Shown here one piece after another: positions 62,301 to 64,000 of a stretch of DNA of 64,000 nucleotides. The stretch is from Microbacterium album (GTDB taxonomy: Bacteria; Actinomycetota; Actinomycetes; Actinomycetales; Microbacteriaceae). The position numbers were made by a program, and so were the translations under genes. Under the pieces are notes generated by a model. That model ran no database searches, was not told the origin of the DNA, and saw only the letters and a list, made by a program, of their open reading frames with translations. The stretch covers positions 1 to 64,000 of the forward strand of contig NZ_BMJY01000005.1 in assembly GCF_014643695.1 (NCBI RefSeq), written 5' to 3'. Every line of letters begins with the position of its first letter. Positions within the stretch are counted from its first letter, which is position 1.

Positions 62301-62331
62301 GCCGGCGCAGGGCGGTGAACAGCTGCGGCAT
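56332..62331 (-). CDS. Giant membrane-anchored surface protein: propeller-like region, cadherin/Ig-like repeats, FN3 repeats
   Basis: About 2000 residues. An N-terminal membrane helix (SALASGATLTAAAVVVSTLAMI) is followed by about 350 residues of beta-rich repeats resembling a propeller (VWVTKSDDLLVGHLN, LVVDSANGTLASLDV, VYAVSRASRSLLT). Then come about 11 modules of about 90 residues with the VLANDSDPDGD-type Ca2+-like motif, four FN3 domains (VVLSWTPPANNGSPITGYEV, VAVSWTVPGSSGSPV and others) and a unique C-terminus ending YWTPTITW. No LPXTG. ATG at 62331 is preferred, since GGGAGAG lies just upstream; GTG at 62394 is the alternative (2020 residues). Opens the secretion operon; perhaps an envelope-spanning part of it. 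Confidence 0.85.
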   Translation of the reverse strand: MPQLFTALRRHRSALASGATLTAAAVVVSTLAMIYEGVATADLELDDGGVWVTKSDDLLVGHLNYPSRLLDDAVRARSPQFDVHQDGDAVLVVDSANGTLASLDVARVELATEVTLPAPGAVALGGTTIGLAVEGRLFSVPVDRISSATFTEDDALGEVGEGAGVAVSRDGSRVYAVSRASRSLLTAPAGALRDDVESADLPGVTDESELAVTAVGDTGVVLDAAAGAVLLAGRRIELPQASGGVLQHASAAHDAVYIATPSALVRQPLDGGSPEIVATVDEGVPSAPVWLNGCVYAVWSGSGVYVRDCPGEADDLTTAIDVPAEATLVLRANRRVVVVNDTMAGTVWIVDQSVERVENWDDVVPPPDSNADEEQSQDEQPHFDLPERSAENTPPTAVDDQFGVRAGRSTLLRVTDNDSDPDGDLLSARLVGSPPSGWDIAPVLGGSALQAAVPANATGTVVFAYEVDDGRGGTDQADVSVSVHGDEVNGPPQQRRVNTLQVEAGASVTYGALDGWIDPDGDDFFLAHATVEGGDEVTFRSNGVIDYRASSATPGIKEVQLTVSDGREEAVGTLRVDVRPAGAFGPVANADRVTATAGIPVTVAPLENDLSPSGEPLRLAKHDHAPGARITPDFAAGTFEFLAEAPGTYYVQYLVTDGPRSALGVVRIDVLPATSDSQPPVAVRDVALLPVGRDVLVDVLANDSDPGGGILVVQNAVAPAGGAVSVEVLEHRILRVTDLGGLLAPLTLTYTVSNGAQSATGEVLVMPVPLPETLRPPVTVDDTATVRAGDVVTIPVLANDYHPDNDMIRLEPALVETNVGADDAIFVDGDRVRFHSGGTPGTVYATYEIVDSQQNRRAGYVTIQVLPPDAGTNAAPRPKPVVARAIAGNTVRIAVPLDGIDPDGDSVELVGATSSPGKGRVTVGDSWFTYEAYRNASGRDSFTYAVRDHMGATAENTVTVGIAPPGVDNQPPYAVKDVVTVKPGRRVAVPVTVNDSDPDGDAIAIDPSRLVVPAGVEASVVGGRVLVTAPATPGEYSLTYTIADTYGATADGVLVVRVDPEAPALAPIARDDRVSPLRIGAGEQVDVAVLENDEDPDGTTDALTVRVADPDATVRRDGTVRLAVGDGPRIVRYSATDPDGETGQAFVFVPGRATLLPTLMTAEPIRIVGGQTLSIPLADHVRVRAERVPRIAVAESVRTGHSNGAPLVKDEHTLEYTAAEGYFGPDSIGVRVTDGTGPDDPEGLSAYVNIPIHVLPSENQSPTLRNASVKVAPGEEAVTVNLAKLAYDPDEDDQDRLTFSIDGAVPAGYRASVSGATLTVSADADAQPGASAALGIQVSDGTTTPGTGTITLTTVVSQRPYAVANDDVIARANQGEARRVDVLANDVNPFEGEAPLRVLGARVDSGAGTAVVDGDQVVVTPAATFTGTMIVSYRIGDATNAPEREVDGRIRLTVQGKPSAPSMPSVTSIQDRTVVLSWTPPANNGSPITGYEVTSPQGHSSSCASTTCTLDGLTNDVEYTFQVVAINEVGRSDPSPMSAPARPDARPDTPAPPTLVFGDRSVAVSWTVPGSSGSPVLGYNLEISPAPATGPIQRTGVSGTSMVWDGLENGVAYQVRVQAVNRAPDPSDWSPYSAAVVPAAPPDAPGQPTTVPASPVGAQAQIAVSWAPPANDNGDAVSSYTLTVKRGGAVVNTLTGLTTMSQNVVVDTSETDYAFSVTAHNKAGTSAPSPDSAPRRAALAPAAPASVTVTPGDGSIVVAFEPGPLNGNRADEVTYHYRVNQTGAQGTLPREGGRITGLANGSRYSVNVWATSAVQGVAPGSEAGSNEAVPFGRPIITLQGIERLDNAVRFRWHVNPNGRSLTHASHGGEGNHEHTVTGVPAGGSATLDLSVSNEAGPATARWEGRANDPPPKSASVRKTGANSFILTYTSFPPGTYLVKCWNREEYRNATTQDPRFIGTIGERSFGQNGNLELSCPTTPPGGPFSVEIQGIYWTPTITW

Positions 62332-62394
62332 CGCTCTCCCGGGTCGCGCCGCGCGGGCGGCGTGATGGACACTGGACGGGGACGATCGCTTCAC

Positions 62395-62714
62395 GGGATG
62401 GCTCGCGGAACGAGCGGCTCCGCGAGCCCGGTCTCGCTGACGAGGCCGGCCGTGATGCCGACCTCACGGTCGGCATCACGATGGGCGTCACAGCTGGCGC
62501 CGGGTAACGCTCTGCTTCGCCTCCCCGCCCCGGTGCAGGCGCGGGTACGCGCACCGGGGACGAGTCACATCTAATCGACGCGGAGTCGCCTCCTGCCGCG
62601 GAAAACGTCCGATCCGGCCCTTTCCGGAAAATCCGTCACATTCTGGAATCCCGATTCGTCGGCGAATCGGTGTGAAATTCCGCGCGCATACCACAGAGGG
62701 ACGACGCCTCACCG
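62395..62714. promoter_or_regulatory. Divergent promoter region of the secretion block and HTH gene
   Basis: No convincing gene. Notable are: hairpin GCTCGCGGA/TCCGCGAGC (62401-62427); a 13-bp perfect hairpin CGTGATGCCGACC/GGTCGGCATCACG with a 4-nt loop (62451-62480); TTTCCGGAAA, a 10-bp palindrome (62621-62630); and CCGATTCG-TCGG-CGAATCGG (62651-62670) flanked by GGAAT and ATTCC. The first two would lie in the leader of the minus-strand operon, the last two look like operators. A -10-like TATATA is at 62719-62724 on plus. Confidence 0.5.
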
Positions 62715-62762
62715 GTGGTATATATGTCACGTCCGAGGAATGCAGACCTAGGGGAAACGCCC

Positions 62763-63614
62763 GTGCCCGCAGAGTCCACAGCCGACGCCGATTCGGTGGC
62801 CCGCTTCGCCGCGGATCTTCGCAAACTCCGTCTTGAGGCGGGAAACCCGACCCTCACGCACCTGCAGCGGGAAACCGGTATTTCGCGCAGTGTACTGTCG
62901 GACGCTTTCGCCGGCCGACGACTCCCCTCCGCCCGCACCGTGGACGGCATCGTCCGGATCTGCACGGGTGAGCCGCATGTGTGGATCGACCGGCGGGACG
63001 CGCTCGCGGGAATGACCGCGCGCGAGGCGGCCGATCCGGCCGTCCCGACGACGGTCCCCGACGACGAGGAGCCGGGCGACGCTGCCGTCACGCCGCCGGC
63101 CGCGCGCCCGATGCGCCGGCGCACGGCCATCCTCCTCGCGGCCGCGACCTTCGTCCTCGGCTCCGCGACGACCGGCACCGCCGCCGCGCTCGTCACGTCC
63201 CACCTGCACCAGGAGCAGATCCGCGCGCTCACGCCCCCGACTGCTCCGCGGATCGCGGTCCAGACCGGCCAGGATCCGGCCCACACGGAGTGCGTCGACG
63301 ACGCGTCCGTCGCGACCGGCGACACCCGCGCCGACAACTCCCTGCTCGAGATCGTCTGGTCCAACAAGTGCTACGCCGGGTGGGGGCGCATCACCCGCTA
63401 CGACGGCCTGTACCAGGGCAACACCGTGACGATCGCGATCTACCCACAGACCGCGCCGAACGGCCCGGACCGGCAGGAGGCCACCGAGCACGACGTGCAG
63501 GGCGCGTACACGACGCTGGTGGTCCGCCCCTCGCCCGACACCTTGCTGTGCGCGGAGGGCAGCTTCACGGTCGACGGCAAGCGCATCGACCTCGGCGATC
63601 CCATCTGCATCTGA
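62763..63614 (+). CDS. HTH-membrane protein with DUF2690-like domain
   Basis: A 283-residue protein. The N-terminus is a cytoplasmic XRE-like helix-turn-helix (SVARFAADLRKLRLEAGNPTLTHLQRETGISRSVLSDAFAGRRLPSARTVDGIVRIC). After an acidic linker, one membrane helix (TAILLAAATFVLGSATTGTAAALV) leads to an external DUF2690/YjfA-like domain (HTECVDDASVATGDTR, LEIVWSNKCYAGWGRITRYDG, TLLCAEGSF) with two pairs of cysteines. Known examples are of unclear function; a signal-transducing membrane regulator is the natural reading. GTG at 62763 is chosen, following AGGGGAAA; the frame extends 16 codons upstream. Confidence 0.8.
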   Translation: MPAESTADADSVARFAADLRKLRLEAGNPTLTHLQRETGISRSVLSDAFAGRRLPSARTVDGIVRICTGEPHVWIDRRDALAGMTAREAADPAVPTTVPDDEEPGDAAVTPPAARPMRRRTAILLAAATFVLGSATTGTAAALVTSHLHQEQIRALTPPTAPRIAVQTGQDPAHTECVDDASVATGDTRADNSLLEIVWSNKCYAGWGRITRYDGLYQGNTVTIAIYPQTAPNGPDRQEATEHDVQGAYTTLVVRPSPDTLLCAEGSFTVDGKRIDLGDPICI

Positions 63615-63642
63615 CCCGGTCGCCGCGTCGTGGGCCGGCGCG

Positions 63643-64000
63643 TCAGCCGGCCGGCTCGCCGGCGCCCTGTTCGCGCTCGCGCTTGCGCCGGGCGATCTCG
63701 GCGCGCAGCCGCTCCTCCTCGATCTCGCGTTCGAGATCGAGGAGCTGCTGCTCGGTGCTGCGACGATCGGGACGCGCGTCCACGATCCGCACCGGCGCCT
63801 CCCAGGCTCCGGTGGGACGCGCGGCGCGGACGGGGCGCTCCGGATACTCGCGTCCCACGGCCCACCACAGGATGCCGCCGAGAAGCGGGATGATGATGGC
63901 GATCATCAGCCACAAGAACTTGGGTAGGTGCTTCACCTGCCCGTCCTGGCGGGTGATGATGTCGATGAGCGTGACCACCGAGAACGCGAACGTCAGCAGC
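63643..64000 (-). CDS. PLDc_N-type membrane protein (5' end beyond window)
   Basis: The frame enters from the right edge (LLTFAFSVV...) and is a short PLD-nuclease N-terminal (PLDc_N) protein: DIITRQDGQVKHLPKFLWLMIAIIIPLLGGILWWAVGRE, where the PKF-W-I-P-GG-W-GR pattern is diagnostic. A Pro/Arg-rich stretch and a charged coiled coil follow (EQQLLDLEREIEEERLRAEIARRKRERE). The first membrane helix and the start are outside. Function unknown. Confidence 0.8.
   Translation of the reverse strand, partial: LLTFAFSVVTLIDIITRQDGQVKHLPKFLWLMIAIIIPLLGGILWWAVGREYPERPVRAARPTGAWEAPVRIVDARPDRRSTEQQLLDLEREIEEERLRAEIARRKREREQGAGEPAG

Noticed and set aside
56332-62394. Calling the giant protein EccB because of its N-terminal helix and propeller-like region
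   Set aside because: Length, cadherin/Ig and FN3 modules and absence of EccB motifs do not fit; a functional stand-in is possible but unproven.
62391-62500. A short minus-strand frame ending in TGA that overlaps GTG at 62394
   Set aside because: The overlap looks like coupling, but the frame has no ATG, GTG or TTG start before an upstream stop; the hairpins better explain the region.

Overview
This is a very GC-rich stretch of actinobacterial chromosome, most likely Microbacteriaceae and probably Microbacterium or a close relative. The signs are strong G/C at third codon positions, GTG starts, DUF3073, an Rv2578c-type radical SAM enzyme, a choice-of-anchor G surface protein, variant leucine-rich-repeat (LRV) proteins, and many genes that appear to be transcribed without a 5' leader. 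There is no sign of phage, insertion sequence, CRISPR or stable RNA genes. The genus is an inference.

Layout. 1-5.8 kb: a truncated surface protein, RecQ helicase, and an acetyltransferase-pirin pair. 5.8-8.4 kb: a secreted metallophosphoesterase/LamG protein. 8.6-12.8 kb: an ECF-type uptake system (S component, fused ATPase-ATPase-T component, second S component) containing a siderophore-interacting reductase gene broken by an internal deletion. 12.9-18.8 kb: an Rv2578c radical SAM gene behind a near-perfect SOS box, a VanY-type peptidase, an aldose-1-epimerase relative, a DEAD-box RNA helicase with a repeat-rich tail, a nested palindrome element and a glycosyltransferase. 18.8-26.5 kb: an RND permease, a crcB pair for fluoride export, a TipAS/MerR regulator, a DUF4097-PadR pair, a universal stress protein and DUF3073. 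26.6-33.8 kb: purine biosynthesis (purM-purF on minus; purD and purC on plus) with small conserved genes and an RHH/MazF-type toxin-antitoxin module between purD and purC. 33.9-37.4 kb: a BCCT transporter and a uracil/xanthine permease.

37.4-62.4 kb is one co-directional minus-strand block of 15 genes and the most interesting part. In transcription order it encodes a roughly 2000-residue membrane-anchored surface protein (propeller-like region, about 11 cadherin/Ig-like modules, 4 FN3), MoxR ATPase, DUF58 protein, a transglutaminase-fold membrane protein lacking its catalytic Cys and Asp, PP2C phosphatase, FHA protein, Ser/Thr kinase, FHA-like/HTH protein and an EccC/EssC-type ATPase, with consecutive start/stop overlaps. 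A 200-nt hairpin-rich gap follows, then a WXG100 protein, a longer WXG protein, an EspG-like protein, an FHA protein and two LRV membrane proteins, the last broken by a one-base frameshift in a G run. I read this as a phospho-regulated type VII-like secretion locus. The usual EccB, EccD, EccE and mycosin genes are absent from the locus, so the giant surface protein and the MoxR-DUF58-transglutaminase trio may supply the envelope part; that is a hypothesis. A divergent HTH-membrane-DUF2690 gene sits across the 62.4-62.8 kb promoter region and could regulate it.

At least twelve starts show the same arrangement, a TANNNT-like hexamer 6-7 nt before the start codon, which I used to choose several starts.
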